Positions 18,501-26,661 of a stretch of 64,000 nucleotides of DNA are shown here, one piece after another. The first letter of the stretch is position 1. Each line of letters opens with the position of its first letter. Source of the stretch: Propionicimonas sp. (GTDB lineage Bacteria > Actinomycetota > Actinomycetes > Propionibacteriales > Propionibacteriaceae); assembly GCF_029975155.1 (NCBI RefSeq), contig NZ_JARKPQ010000234.1:1-64000 (forward strand), written 5' to 3'. Both the position numbers and the translations under genes were made by a program. The notes under the pieces are model-generated. The model worked only from the letters and a program-made list of their open reading frames with translations, was not told the origin of the DNA and searched no databases.

Positions 18501-19448
18501 GTGAGTAGCAGCGCAGGGTGGTACCCGGATCCGGGTGGCCAGCCCGGGATGTACCGGTACTGGACGGGCAGCGCCTGGACCGAGGCGGTCACACCGAGCC
18601 CCCAGTCGACGCCACCGCCCTTCGTGCCGGGACCGACCGGCACGTCCGCTCCCAGCCCGCAGAGTGCCGGCCGGCCGGGTGCTGGCGGCGCCTACCCGGG
18701 GCAGGGCCAGCCCTACGGCTACCCGCAGCAGAAGCGGCGCGGTGTGATCGGCTGGTGGCTGGCCGGGGCGGCAGCGCTGCTGGCCGTGGTGGTCATCGTG
18801 GCGATGGTCGTGCGCAGCATGGGCGGCACCGTCCCCGGAATCCCGGATCTCCCGGGCCTGAACCCGACCGCGACCACGTCGCCGGACATCTGCCCGCCCG
18901 GCGACGACAGCAGTGCGCTGCCGTCCGCAGGTACGCAGACCGGCTGGATCAGCGGCGGACGCCTCGCCTTCCCGGCCCTGGGCGGGGAGTGGGTCACGCA
19001 GTTCGACAACCGGGTGCCGTGGGGCGACCTCGCCATGGAGCAGATCGTCACGGTCCAGGAGGACTTCGACGGCACGCCCGGCCACGACTGGGTGGCCAGC
19101 GTGCTGGTCAGCGACCTCCATGTCGGGGACGGTTTCGCCAGCACGAAGATCGCCGCCGAGACCGTCCTCAAGTGCGTCCTGGGCATCTACTACAGCAACA
19201 CCACCGTCACCCAGGACCCGATCAGCAGCAGCGCGCACGAAGTGGACGGCCACAAGGGCTGGCTGATCGAGACCCAGCTCGGCTTCGACATCCCCGGCCT
19301 GGAGACCAAGGGCGAGCGGGTGCTGCTGCTGGTCGTGCAGACCGGCACCGACGCCTACGCGCTCTTCTACGCCTCCATCCCGGACACCAGGAAAGACCTG
19401 ATCCCCGACGCCCGCCAAGCCATGGCCGGCCTGAAGGTCACGCCGTAG
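18501..19448 (+). CDS. DUF2510 membrane protein with extracytoplasmic domain
   Basis: A 315-residue protein. Residues 1-30 are a DUF2510 domain (GWYPDPGGQPGMYRYWTGSAWTEAV), a short cytoplasmic module common in actinobacteria. A Pro/Gly-rich linker precedes one transmembrane helix (about residues 85-107). Residues 130-315 form an exported domain with two cysteines (ICPPG, LKCVLG). Function is unknown. It is bracketed by 29-bp inverted repeats (18422-18450, 19556-19584). Confidence 0.8.
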   Translation: MSSSAGWYPDPGGQPGMYRYWTGSAWTEAVTPSPQSTPPPFVPGPTGTSAPSPQSAGRPGAGGAYPGQGQPYGYPQQKRRGVIGWWLAGAAALLAVVVIVAMVVRSMGGTVPGIPDLPGLNPTATTSPDICPPGDDSSALPSAGTQTGWISGGRLAFPALGGEWVTQFDNRVPWGDLAMEQIVTVQEDFDGTPGHDWVASVLVSDLHVGDGFASTKIAAETVLKCVLGIYYSNTTVTQDPISSSAHEVDGHKGWLIETQLGFDIPGLETKGERVLLLVVQTGTDAYALFYASIPDTRKDLIPDARQAMAGLKVTP

Positions 19449-19555
19449 ATCGCGCTGTGGGCGCATCCCCCGCTCGCTGAGGAACGCGGCGACGATGAAC
19501 GAGCCCCCGCGTGTCACGAAGGGCCCACAAACACACACCACCAACCCTTCGTGAG

Positions 19556-19607
19556 GGTCGCAGAGCGACCTCCTCAGGGACCGGTGGGGCGCGGTCGCAG
19601 AGCGACC
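19556..19607. repeat. Right inverted flank of the DUF2510 gene plus second hairpin (family D)
   Basis: The segment 19556-19584 is the inverted partner of 18422-18450. A further GGTCGCAGAGCGACC hairpin follows at 19593-19607. Just upstream lie GTCACGAAGGG and CCCTTCGTGA (19513-19553), the family E inverted motif. The block ends 10 bases before the GH3 stop codon. Confidence 0.75.
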
Positions 19608-19617
19608 GGTGAGCCGG

Positions 19618-20820
19618 TCACGCGCAGCGGTACAGGCCCAGGGACGCCTTCAGCGCAAGGACGCGGGCTGCGGAGGCGGTCACCTTCGCGGCGAACTCCG
19701 GGTCGGCCTTCGCCTGCTTCAACAGCGCGGACGCCATCGGACCGGCGGTCGCAGCATCGACGGTGAGGACGAGATCGCCACCGGCAGCGACGAAACGCAC
19801 CGCGCGCTTCCCCACCGGCACCGAGCGCAACGCGGCGGCAGCGCCCAGGTCATCGCTGACCACCACCCGGTCGAAGCCCTCGTCGCGGAGCAGCCCGATC
19901 ACCTTCGCCGAGTGGACGGCCGGATGGCCGGCGTCGATCTTCGCGTAGTACGCCGACGACACCATCACCGCTTGCGCGCCGTCCCGCACGGCGTCCCGGA
20001 ACGGCCGGAGCAGCGGACTGGTCGCCGTCGTCGTGCGATCCACCACCCGGGTGGCGAAGTCGGTGTTGCCGCGCACCGCCCCGAGCCCGGGGAAGTGCTT
20101 GACCGCCACCGCGACGCCTGCCGCGTCCATCCCCCTGCTGAACGCCGCGACCTTGGCCGACACCTTCGCGGGGTCCGAGCCATAGCCACGACCGAGCTTC
20201 GCGATCGGCTGGTTGGTCGTCCGACTGCTCGCCGGGACCACGTCCGCCACGGGGGCGAGGTTCAACAGCACGCCGGCCTTCGCCATCGCCCGGCCCCATC
20301 CGGTGGCCTGCCTGGTCAGCTCCGCATCGCTGAGCTTCGCCTGCCGCACCGCGGACGGCACCGTGCCGAAGCCCGCGCCCTTCAGCCGCTGCACGAGTCC
20401 GCCCTCCTGGTCGGCTGCGACCAGCATCCCGGTGTCCCCGCCGAGTCCGCGCAGGGCCTTGGTCAGCCGCGCGACGCCCTTCACGCCACCCGGGGTGGCG
20501 CCCATCACGATGGCCGACCCGAGGTGCTGCGTGGTGATCGCCGCACGCTGGGCGGCCGTCAACCGCACCCCGACTCCCACCATCACCAGTTGCCCGGCCT
20601 GCCGGCTCAGCGGCAGCGCGGCCGCCTCCGCCGTGCACGGGGCGACGGTGGGCGTCGGGCTGAGCGATGCCGTGGCCGTTGTCGTGGCCGTGGCCGTTGT
20701 CGCCGCCGTGGACGTGGTCGTCGCCAGCGGGCTGGACGCGGTCGTCCCCGGCGGAGCGGACGGCACGCTGCAACCGGCCAGCAGAGCGGCCGCGACGGCG
20801 ACCAGGACCGTGGACTTCAC
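19618..20820 (-). CDS. Glycoside hydrolase family 3 lipoprotein (NagZ-like beta-N-acetylglucosaminidase)
   Basis: A 400-residue lipoprotein with lipobox LLAGC at about residue 16, followed by a long Ala/Thr/Ser linker. The catalytic domain has the NagZ hallmarks QEGGLVQRL, KHFPGLGAVRGNTD (usual form KHFPGHGD, so the loop histidine and acid/base region differ) and the nucleophile aspartate in VVSDDLGA. Family members remove N-acetylglucosamine from muropeptides or act on glycans. The start is GTG at 20820, overlapping the mtr stop by 3 bases (GTGA). Confidence 0.83.
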   Translation of the reverse strand: MKSTVLVAVAAALLAGCSVPSAPPGTTASSPLATTTSTAATTATATTTATASLSPTPTVAPCTAEAAALPLSRQAGQLVMVGVGVRLTAAQRAAITTQHLGSAIVMGATPGGVKGVARLTKALRGLGGDTGMLVAADQEGGLVQRLKGAGFGTVPSAVRQAKLSDAELTRQATGWGRAMAKAGVLLNLAPVADVVPASSRTTNQPIAKLGRGYGSDPAKVSAKVAAFSRGMDAAGVAVAVKHFPGLGAVRGNTDFATRVVDRTTTATSPLLRPFRDAVRDGAQAVMVSSAYYAKIDAGHPAVHSAKVIGLLRDEGFDRVVVSDDLGAAAALRSVPVGKRAVRFVAAGGDLVLTVDAATAGPMASALLKQAKADPEFAAKVTASAARVLALKASLGLYRCA

Positions 20821-22205
20821 CCGTCCAGGTCCACGGCGAGCAGAGCGTTCTCCACCACCTCGGCGAGCGCCGGGTGGATCCAGTACTGGCCGCGCGCCAT
20901 CGAGCGGACGTCGAGCCCGAAACTCATCGCCTGCACCAGGGGCTGGATCAGGTTCGGCGCATCGGGCCCGATGATGTGCGCACCCAGCAGCTTTCCGGTG
21001 GCCGGGTCGGCGATCACCTTCGCGAAGTGGTCGCGGTCCTCCATCGCCCAGCCGTAGGCCACATCGGCGTAGTCGCGGACGCCGACCGCGTACCGCCGTC
21101 CCTGCTCGCGGCACTCCTGCTCGGTCAGGCCCACGCAGGCGACCTGCGGTCCGCTGAACACTGCCTGGGGCACGAACCGGTGGTCGCTGGCCACGAGGTC
21201 GTCGGGGTGCAGCAGATTGTGCTGCACGATCCGGGCCTCGTGGTTGGCGACGTGTTTGAGCTGCCAGGGCGAGGACAGGTCGCCGAGCGCCCAGACCCCG
21301 TCCGCGGTCGTGCGCTGGTACTCGTCCACCACCACCCGGCCGGCCTGGTCGACGGTCACGCCGGCCCGCTCGAGGCCGAGGGTGTCGGAGTTCGGGACGC
21401 GTCCGGTCGCGACGAGCAGTTGCTCGGCCTCGAAGAAGTACTCGATGCCGTCGTCGTCCGTGGTGCCCACCTCGATCCGGCCGGCCGCGTCCGCGACGGA
21501 CGCCAGGTGCTGGCCGAGCCGCAGCACCACCCGGCGGCTGATCAGGTCGGTGAAGCGGTCGGCGACGGCCTCGTCCGCGTGCCGGAGCAGCCGGCCACCG
21601 CGGTGCAGCAGCGTCACCTGGGTGCCGTAGGCGGCGAAGATGTGCGCGAACTCCACCGCGACCAGCCCGCCGCCGACGATGATCAGCGATTTCGGCAGTC
21701 TCTCCAGCCGCATGATCGAGTCGGACGTGTGGATGCGTCCGGCGAGTTCGGGATCGGACATGCCCGGCACGTCCGGCAGCCGCGGACGCGAGCCGGCGGC
21801 CAGCACGAACCGGTCGGCCGTGAACTGCTCGTCCCCGACCTGCAGCGTCCTGGGCGCGGCGAAGCGGCCCATCTCGCGGTAGAGGGTGACGTTCGGGCTG
21901 TCCCTGCGGTAGGCCTCGCCGCCCGCGACGATGGCGTCGATCCGGCCGAACACCCGGTCGCGGACGTCGGCCCAGCGGACCCGGACGTCCCCGGTGTCCA
22001 CCCCGAGCGCCGCCGCGTGCCGCGCCTCCTCGGCGATGTCGGCGGGGTGGGCGAACATCTTGGTGGGGATGCAGCCGACGTTCAGACACGTGCCGCCGAA
22101 CCATTTCTGGCCGTCGACCAGCGCGACCTCCCAGTCGGCGAAGCGCTCGTCGACGATCGAGTTGCCGCTGCCGGAGCCGATCACGCACAGGTCGAAGTGC
22201 CGCAT
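20817..22205 (-). CDS. mtr: Mycothione reductase
   Basis: An NADPH flavoenzyme that reduces mycothiol disulfide. The 462-residue protein has the FAD motif CVIGSGSGNSIVDERFADWEVALVD, typical of Mtr, and the redox pair GGTCLNVGCIPTK. It also has the NAD(P) motif IIVGGGLVAVEFAHIFAAYG, the second FAD motif VWALGDLSS and the C-terminal His-Pro (WIHPALAEVVENALL). The ATG at 22205 was chosen because the open frame upstream runs through a palindrome. It pairs functionally with mshD at 8638. Confidence 0.93.
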   Translation of the reverse strand: MRHFDLCVIGSGSGNSIVDERFADWEVALVDGQKWFGGTCLNVGCIPTKMFAHPADIAEEARHAAALGVDTGDVRVRWADVRDRVFGRIDAIVAGGEAYRRDSPNVTLYREMGRFAAPRTLQVGDEQFTADRFVLAAGSRPRLPDVPGMSDPELAGRIHTSDSIMRLERLPKSLIIVGGGLVAVEFAHIFAAYGTQVTLLHRGGRLLRHADEAVADRFTDLISRRVVLRLGQHLASVADAAGRIEVGTTDDDGIEYFFEAEQLLVATGRVPNSDTLGLERAGVTVDQAGRVVVDEYQRTTADGVWALGDLSSPWQLKHVANHEARIVQHNLLHPDDLVASDHRFVPQAVFSGPQVACVGLTEQECREQGRRYAVGVRDYADVAYGWAMEDRDHFAKVIADPATGKLLGAHIIGPDAPNLIQPLVQAMSFGLDVRSMARGQYWIHPALAEVVENALLAVDLDG

Positions 22206-22239
22206 GTCCCGATTGTGGCATGCAGGAGTGACGGACCAC

Positions 22240-22307
22240 CGAGCGCCACCGTTCCGGTCATTAGCCACAACCCGGGCGGAGGCGTTTGACCGGAACGGTG
22301 GCGCTCG
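22240..22307. repeat. Palindromic repeat family F: perfect 21-bp arms
   Basis: The arms 22240-22260 and 22287-22307 are exact complements around a 26-base loop. The core (GTTCCGGTCA/TGACCGGAAC) recurs at 48270-48337 and 49324-49391. It lies between the divergent mtr and PCD-glyoxalase genes. Confidence 0.85.
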
Positions 22308-22377
22308 GCGGGACGGTGGTCAGTTTGCGCAGCCGGCAGGGGGTGACTTCGCCGCGGCCGCGTGGAACCGTGGAGAC

Positions 22378-23028
22378 ATGACCACACTGACCGAAGCAGA
22401 GGTACGGGCCGCGGGACTGGACGACTGGCGGCAGGTGGAACGGTTGCTGTGCACCCGCTACCGCACCGGCGACTTCGCCACCGGACTCGCCCTGCTCGAC
22501 CGGATCGGGGCCGCGGCGGAGGCCGCCAACCACCACCCGGACGTGGCGCTCGGCTACGGACAGCTCGAGGTGCGGCTGATCAGCCACGACGCCGGCGGCA
22601 TCACCCAGAGCGACGTCGACCTCGCCCGGACGATCAGCGGCCTCGCCGCAGAGGCCGGCGTGACCGCCGACGCGGCATCGCTGACGGTCATCGAGGCCGG
22701 GCTGGACACGGCCGTTCCCGAGCGCGTCCGTCCGTTCTGGGCGGCGATGCTCGGCGCGACCGACACCGGCGCCGACGTCCAGCATCCCGACGGCGCGGCG
22801 CCGAACGTGTGGTTCCAGGTGCCGGAGCAGCCGACCCCGTCCGGACAGGTCGAGCAGCGCTGGCACCTCGACATCTGGGTGCCCAACGACCAGGCGCAGG
22901 CCCGGATCGACGCCGCGCTGGCCGCCGGCGGCACGATGGTGGACGACTCGCACGCCCCGTCCTTCTGGGTGCTCGCGGACGCCGACGGCAACCGCTCCTG
23001 CATCTGCACCGCCCAGGAAGCCGGCTGA
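22378..23028 (+). CDS. Pterin-4a-carbinolamine dehydratase fused to a glyoxalase-like domain
   Basis: A 216-residue fusion. Residues 1-95 are a PCD/DCoH domain with the catalytic pattern ANHHPDVALGYGQLEVRLISHDAGGIT, which recycles pterin cofactors. Residues about 110-216 are a glyoxalase_6-type domain (RPFWAAMLGATDTGAD...WHLDIWVPNDQAQARIDAALAAGGTMVDDSHAPSFWVLADADGNRSCIC). The combination is known from actinobacteria, but the second domain has no assigned reaction. No pterin hydroxylase is adjacent. A broken copy of part of this gene lies at 23339-23401. Confidence 0.85.
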   Translation: MTTLTEAEVRAAGLDDWRQVERLLCTRYRTGDFATGLALLDRIGAAAEAANHHPDVALGYGQLEVRLISHDAGGITQSDVDLARTISGLAAEAGVTADAASLTVIEAGLDTAVPERVRPFWAAMLGATDTGADVQHPDGAAPNVWFQVPEQPTPSGQVEQRWHLDIWVPNDQAQARIDAALAAGGTMVDDSHAPSFWVLADADGNRSCICTAQEAG

Positions 23029-23444
23029 GCCCTGACTCCCCCACCACAACTGCGGATCCGCTACCCACCCCCACCCGTCATCCCGGGTGCCCACGGCATC
23101 CCGGGTGCCCACGTCATCCCGGCGAACGCCGGGATCCCCGCACCGGCCCGAGATGTCGAGACGGCCGACACAGAGTCGCCAACGGTCGAACGGTCCGGGA
23201 GGAACTGCACTGTCGATGCCCCAGCCGGGCCGTACCACCGCGTGGATCGGCGTCGAGGGTGCAGATACTCCCTGGCCACCCACGCGGGCGTCCGCTCTTC
23301 AGGGCGTGCTTTGGGGCGGGGACGTGGCCGCCCCCGGCCGCGTCCGTCAGTTCTGGGCGGCGATGCTCGGCGCGACCGACACCGGCGACGAAGTCGGCTG
23401 AGCAGCAACGATGTGAATTCGTCCACCGTCAGACGTGGACGAAC
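23029..23444. other. Intergenic repeat cluster between the PCD-glyoxalase and GNAT genes
   Basis: This 416-bp stretch has no intact gene. It contains two tandem ATCCCGGGTGCCCACG units (about 23080-23113), a GTCATCCCGGCG...GGGATC palindrome (23113-23136, family G), a family C palindrome (23204-23267), the degenerate gene copy at 23339-23401 and a hairpin at 23413-23448. Confidence 0.75.
23339..23401 (+). pseudogene. Decayed partial copy of the PCD-glyoxalase gene
   Basis: Bases 23339-23391 are almost identical to 22724-22776 in the upstream gene (translating RVRQFWAAMLGATDTG against RVRPFWAAMLGATDTG). They run directly into GAAGTCGGCTGA, which resembles that gene's own last codons (GAAGCCGGCTGA). 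This is the mark of a local duplication followed by internal deletion. No start codon of its own is apparent. Confidence 0.75.
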
Positions 23445-23448
23445 TCAC
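23413..23448. terminator. Hairpin at the end of the GNAT gene
   Basis: The arms 23413-23426 and 23435-23448 pair over 14 bases with one mismatch around an 8-base loop. The stop codon of the minus-strand acetyltransferase (23445-23447) lies within the arm. Confidence 0.65.
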
Positions 23449-23879
23449 AGTCTTCCGACAAGCTCCTTGCGAAAACGGACGTGCGAATCGTCATCCGCAG
23501 GGACGGTCGCCTCGAAGCCGATGGCCCGATGGAACGCGATCGATCCCTGGTTGACCGGTGACGTGATGCAGGTCACTACGGAGCGCCCGCGCTCGCGTAC
23601 TCGACGGAAGAAGGTCGCGTAGAGCTCCTTGCCCAGCCCGCCGCCGCGGAGGTCGGGGCGGACGCCGGCAAAATGGATGTAGGCCTCGTCTGGCCGGGCT
23701 GAGGAGAGGAAGCCGACCAAAAAGCCGGCCAACCCGTGCTCATCCTCCGCCACGAGGCTGGTGTCGCAGAAATGCTCGAGGACGAGGGGCTGGAGGCGTC
23801 CCGAGAGGGGGCGTCCCCACCATTGGTCGATGACGGCGACGATTTCACGGTGGTCGTCGGAGACAGCGGTCCGGATCAT
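23445..23879 (-). CDS. GNAT-family N-acetyltransferase
   Basis: A 144-residue single-domain acetyltransferase with the acetyl-CoA binding motif GVRPDLRGGGLGKELYATFF (about residues 72-91) and the C-terminal NQGSIAFHRAIGFEA. The acceptor is unknown. It is monocistronic and converges on the repeat cluster. An N-terminal MIRTAVSDDHREIVAVIDQWWG supports the ATG at 23879. Confidence 0.8.
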   Translation of the reverse strand: MIRTAVSDDHREIVAVIDQWWGRPLSGRLQPLVLEHFCDTSLVAEDEHGLAGFLVGFLSSARPDEAYIHFAGVRPDLRGGGLGKELYATFFRRVRERGRSVVTCITSPVNQGSIAFHRAIGFEATVPADDDSHVRFRKELVGRL

Positions 23880-24052
23880 CCCTGAAGGCTAACTCCTCAA
23901 CTCCGGCGACGAGCCCGCGGAGCGAACCGAGCGCGGACGATCGGGGACCGGGCCTCCCGGCCCCTTCGTGACGTTCGCGGGCGCTCGCTCCTCAGGGAGC
24001 GCTTATGGCGCGGGTCCGGGATGACAGGGGCGGGACGACGAAGCGACCCGGC

Positions 24053-25012
24053 TCAGCGGGGCAGGCCGGCGTAGGAGTGCAGGCCGGTGGTCAGCAGGTT
24101 GATGCCGACGAAGTTGAACCAGAAGCTGGCCAGTCCGACGATCGCGACGACGGCGGCCCGGTGACCCTTCCAGCCGGCGGTGGCGCGGGCGTGCAGGTAG
24201 CCGGCGTAGATGATCCAGGTGACCAGGGAGAACGTCTCCTTGGGGTCCCAGCCCCAGAACCGGCCCCAGGCGTCCTGGGCCCAGATCGCGCCGGCGGCGA
24301 TCGTGAACGTCCACAGCGGGAACGCGAAGGCGTTGAACCGGTAGCTGACCCGGTCGAGAGTCTCGGCGGACGGGATCCGCGCGAGGTAGCCACGGACGCT
24401 CCCCCGCGCCTCCGCGCGACTGCGGATCAGGTAGAGGATGGCGGCGAGCCCGCCGATGTTGAACGCGGCTCCGGCCAGCGCCGCCGCGCCGATGTGCACC
24501 CGGAACCAGACCGAGTGCAGCGCCGGCGCCAACTCGATGATCTGCACCCAGAAGACGGTGACGGCCAACCCCTGGCCGATGGTCAGCAGCAGGGTCACCG
24601 GCAGGCCGAGCCAGCGCATCCCGTACCGCAGCGCGAGCACGAGGTAGACCACGACCACCACGGCCAGCGAGCTGGTGATGAACTCGTACATGTTGCCCCA
24701 CGGCGCGCGGTTGGCCGCGACCCCGCGCAGCACGACGCCGGCGATGTGGCTGAGCGCGGCGATCACCGTGATGGCGACCCCTGCCCTGCCGAAAATCTCG
24801 AGCCGCGGGTTGGGCGCCGGACGCTCCCGCGGCGAGTCCTCCCACGTCGGCGGCTCCCGGTCGGACGCAGCCCCCACGGCGACCACGGCGGGCTCCCGTT
24901 CGCGGACGGTCACCGTCCGGCCACTCGCCCATTCGGCGGCGTGCAGGACCATCGCCACCGTGTAGAGCACGGCGGACGTCACCATGGCAAGGCTGGAGTA
25001 GTAGGCGATCAC
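24053..25012 (-). CDS. ccsB: System II cytochrome c maturation protein CcsB (CcsA family heme handler)
   Basis: With ResB this polytopic protein exports heme and ligates it to apocytochrome c. It has 319 residues and about eight membrane helices. The periplasmic tryptophan-rich WWD-type loop is FWGWDPKETFSLVTW, and conserved histidines are in SHIAGV and RVHIGAAAL. The start is GTG, overlapping the resB stop by 4 bases (GTGA). It is the last gene of the five-gene operon that begins at 28821. Confidence 0.92.
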   Translation of the reverse strand: MIAYYSSLAMVTSAVLYTVAMVLHAAEWASGRTVTVREREPAVVAVGAASDREPPTWEDSPRERPAPNPRLEIFGRAGVAITVIAALSHIAGVVLRGVAANRAPWGNMYEFITSSLAVVVVVYLVLALRYGMRWLGLPVTLLLTIGQGLAVTVFWVQIIELAPALHSVWFRVHIGAAALAGAAFNIGGLAAILYLIRSRAEARGSVRGYLARIPSAETLDRVSYRFNAFAFPLWTFTIAAGAIWAQDAWGRFWGWDPKETFSLVTWIIYAGYLHARATAGWKGHRAAVVAIVGLASFWFNFVGINLLTTGLHSYAGLPR

Positions 25013-26661
25013 GACCGCTCCTCGTCTTCTGTGGCGGCCAGAGTAACCCCGATGCCACAGGCGGACGCCAGTGCCGCCACCTCGTCCGTGAGACCCCCGC
25101 GGCCCTCCACGCGGTCGAGTCCGGCGACCGAGATCGTGGTTCGCGGGGGGTGTTCGCCAGCGGTGGCCCTTCGTGACGCGAGGGAGGAGCCGGCGACGTC
25201 ACGAAGGGCTTCGTCAGGCTCAGCCAGCACATCCATCGGGGCTTCGTCGGCCACCACACCGACCCGGACGAACAGACGGCGCGGCTTCACGGTGAGCGAG
25301 ACGGCCATGCCGAGGACGGCGAGCATCACCGAGGCGAGAACCATCAGGCCACCGGGGGTGTTGGAGATCTGCAGCTTGGTCCAGCGCTTCCAGCCGTCGA
25401 AGCTGATCGAGCCGCGGCCGTCCGGCAGCTTGTAGCCGGTGCCCGCCGCCAGGCCCACGCTCACCGGGCTGTCGCCGTCCATCAGCTGGGTGAGACCGGA
25501 CTTCTCCAAGGAGTACACGTTCTCGGGCCGGCCGGTCTCCTGCTTGGGCGGCCCCGTCCAGACGTTCAGCAGAAGTTGGGGGTTCAGCACATCGGGGAAG
25601 GCCGAGACCATCCCGTCCGCGCCCCCGGAGACCGCCGTGGGCAGGAAGACACCCTCGAACGCCAGCCGCTCCGGACGCGCGTCCGGGGCCTTGATCACGC
25701 CGCCCGAACGGAAGTTGGTGTCCTGGGGCAGAAATACCACCGGACCGGAGAACGCGACGTCCCCGTTGCCGTCCTTGACCGTGACCACCGGCGCGTAACC
25801 GTGGCCGAGCAGATGGACGGTCTCGCCACCGAGGTGCAGCGGCGCGTTCACCTGCAGGCTGTGCCGGGCGTCGGCCTGGCCCGGTTCGCTGACGGTCACC
25901 TCGGCGGAGAAGCTCCGGGCCGCGCCGGTGTCCACCGGCCCGGTCTCGAACTGGACGTCGAACCGGTCCAGCCGAATGGTGAACGGCGACAGTGCGGACG
26001 GGCCGAACGCCGCGCCCGAGCCGAACTCGTCGTACTGGGTGAGCGTGTTCGAGAACGCCTTGCCCTCGACGACGATGACCGTGCCGCGGAAGCTGAACAG
26101 CGAGCCCCAGGCGAGTCCAATCAGGGTGGTGACCAGGCAGATGTGGAACACCAGGTTGCCGGCCTCGCGCAGGTAGCCGCGCTCGGCGGAGACGGCGTCC
26201 GCCTCCCGGCGCACGCGGTAGCGGCGCGCGCGCAGGTGGGCCTCGGCAGCGTCCAGCACGGCGGACCCAGCTACGTCCACAACGCCGGACGTGTGGCCGG
26301 GCAGCCGGGTGAGCCGTCCGGGCGCGGGCGACGGCTGGGCGCGCAGCTCGCGCAGGAAGGTGGCCGTGCGGGGCAGGATGCAGCCGATCAGGCTGATGAA
26401 CAGCAGCAGGTAGATGGCCGCGAACCAGACCGAGCCGAAGACGTCGAAGAAGCCCAGCCGGTCGAGCCACGGGCCGACGTCCGGGTGGTCGTTGAGGTAG
26501 CCGCTCACCCCGACCGGGTTCGTCGGACGCTGCGGCAGCAGCGATCCGGGCACCGCGGCGATCCCGAGCACGAGCAACAGGATCAGCGCTGTCCGCATCG
26601 AGGTCAGGGTCGTCCAGGCGAACCGCAGCCAGCCGACCACCTCGGCACTCCGACGGGCCAT
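25009..26661 (-). CDS. resB: Cytochrome c biogenesis protein ResB, C-terminus extended by a repeat
   Basis: The partner of CcsB. The 550-residue protein has N-terminal helices (RTALILLLVLGIAAVPGSLLPQRPTNP, FGSVWFAAIYLLLFISLIGCILPR), a third near residue 175, a large extracytoplasmic domain and a final helix (GGLMVLASVMLAVLGMAVSL). After the last helix the cytoplasmic tail contains DEALRDVAGSSLASRRATAGEH, encoded by a palindromic repeat (25166-25209). The ATG (26659-26661) overlaps the ccdA stop by one base. Confidence 0.92.
   Translation of the reverse strand: MARRSAEVVGWLRFAWTTLTSMRTALILLLVLGIAAVPGSLLPQRPTNPVGVSGYLNDHPDVGPWLDRLGFFDVFGSVWFAAIYLLLFISLIGCILPRTATFLRELRAQPSPAPGRLTRLPGHTSGVVDVAGSAVLDAAEAHLRARRYRVRREADAVSAERGYLREAGNLVFHICLVTTLIGLAWGSLFSFRGTVIVVEGKAFSNTLTQYDEFGSGAAFGPSALSPFTIRLDRFDVQFETGPVDTGAARSFSAEVTVSEPGQADARHSLQVNAPLHLGGETVHLLGHGYAPVVTVKDGNGDVAFSGPVVFLPQDTNFRSGGVIKAPDARPERLAFEGVFLPTAVSGGADGMVSAFPDVLNPQLLLNVWTGPPKQETGRPENVYSLEKSGLTQLMDGDSPVSVGLAAGTGYKLPDGRGSISFDGWKRWTKLQISNTPGGLMVLASVMLAVLGMAVSLTVKPRRLFVRVGVVADEAPMDVLAEPDEALRDVAGSSLASRRATAGEHPPRTTISVAGLDRVEGRGGLTDEVAALASACGIGVTLAATEDEERS
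25166..25209. repeat. Palindromic repeat family E inside the resB coding region
   Basis: GCCCTTCGTGACG (25166-25178) and its exact complement (25197-25209) flank an 18-base loop, in frame within the resB tail. The same motif in intergenic settings occurs at 19513-19553, 23972-24000 and around 38683-38811. Confidence 0.85.

Noticed and set aside
19618..22239. Apparent single protein joining mycothione reductase sequence and the GH3 lipoprotein
   Set aside because: The region upstream of GTG 20820 is the out-of-frame shadow of mtr. The lipoprotein signal peptide and the GTGA overlap show a separate start.
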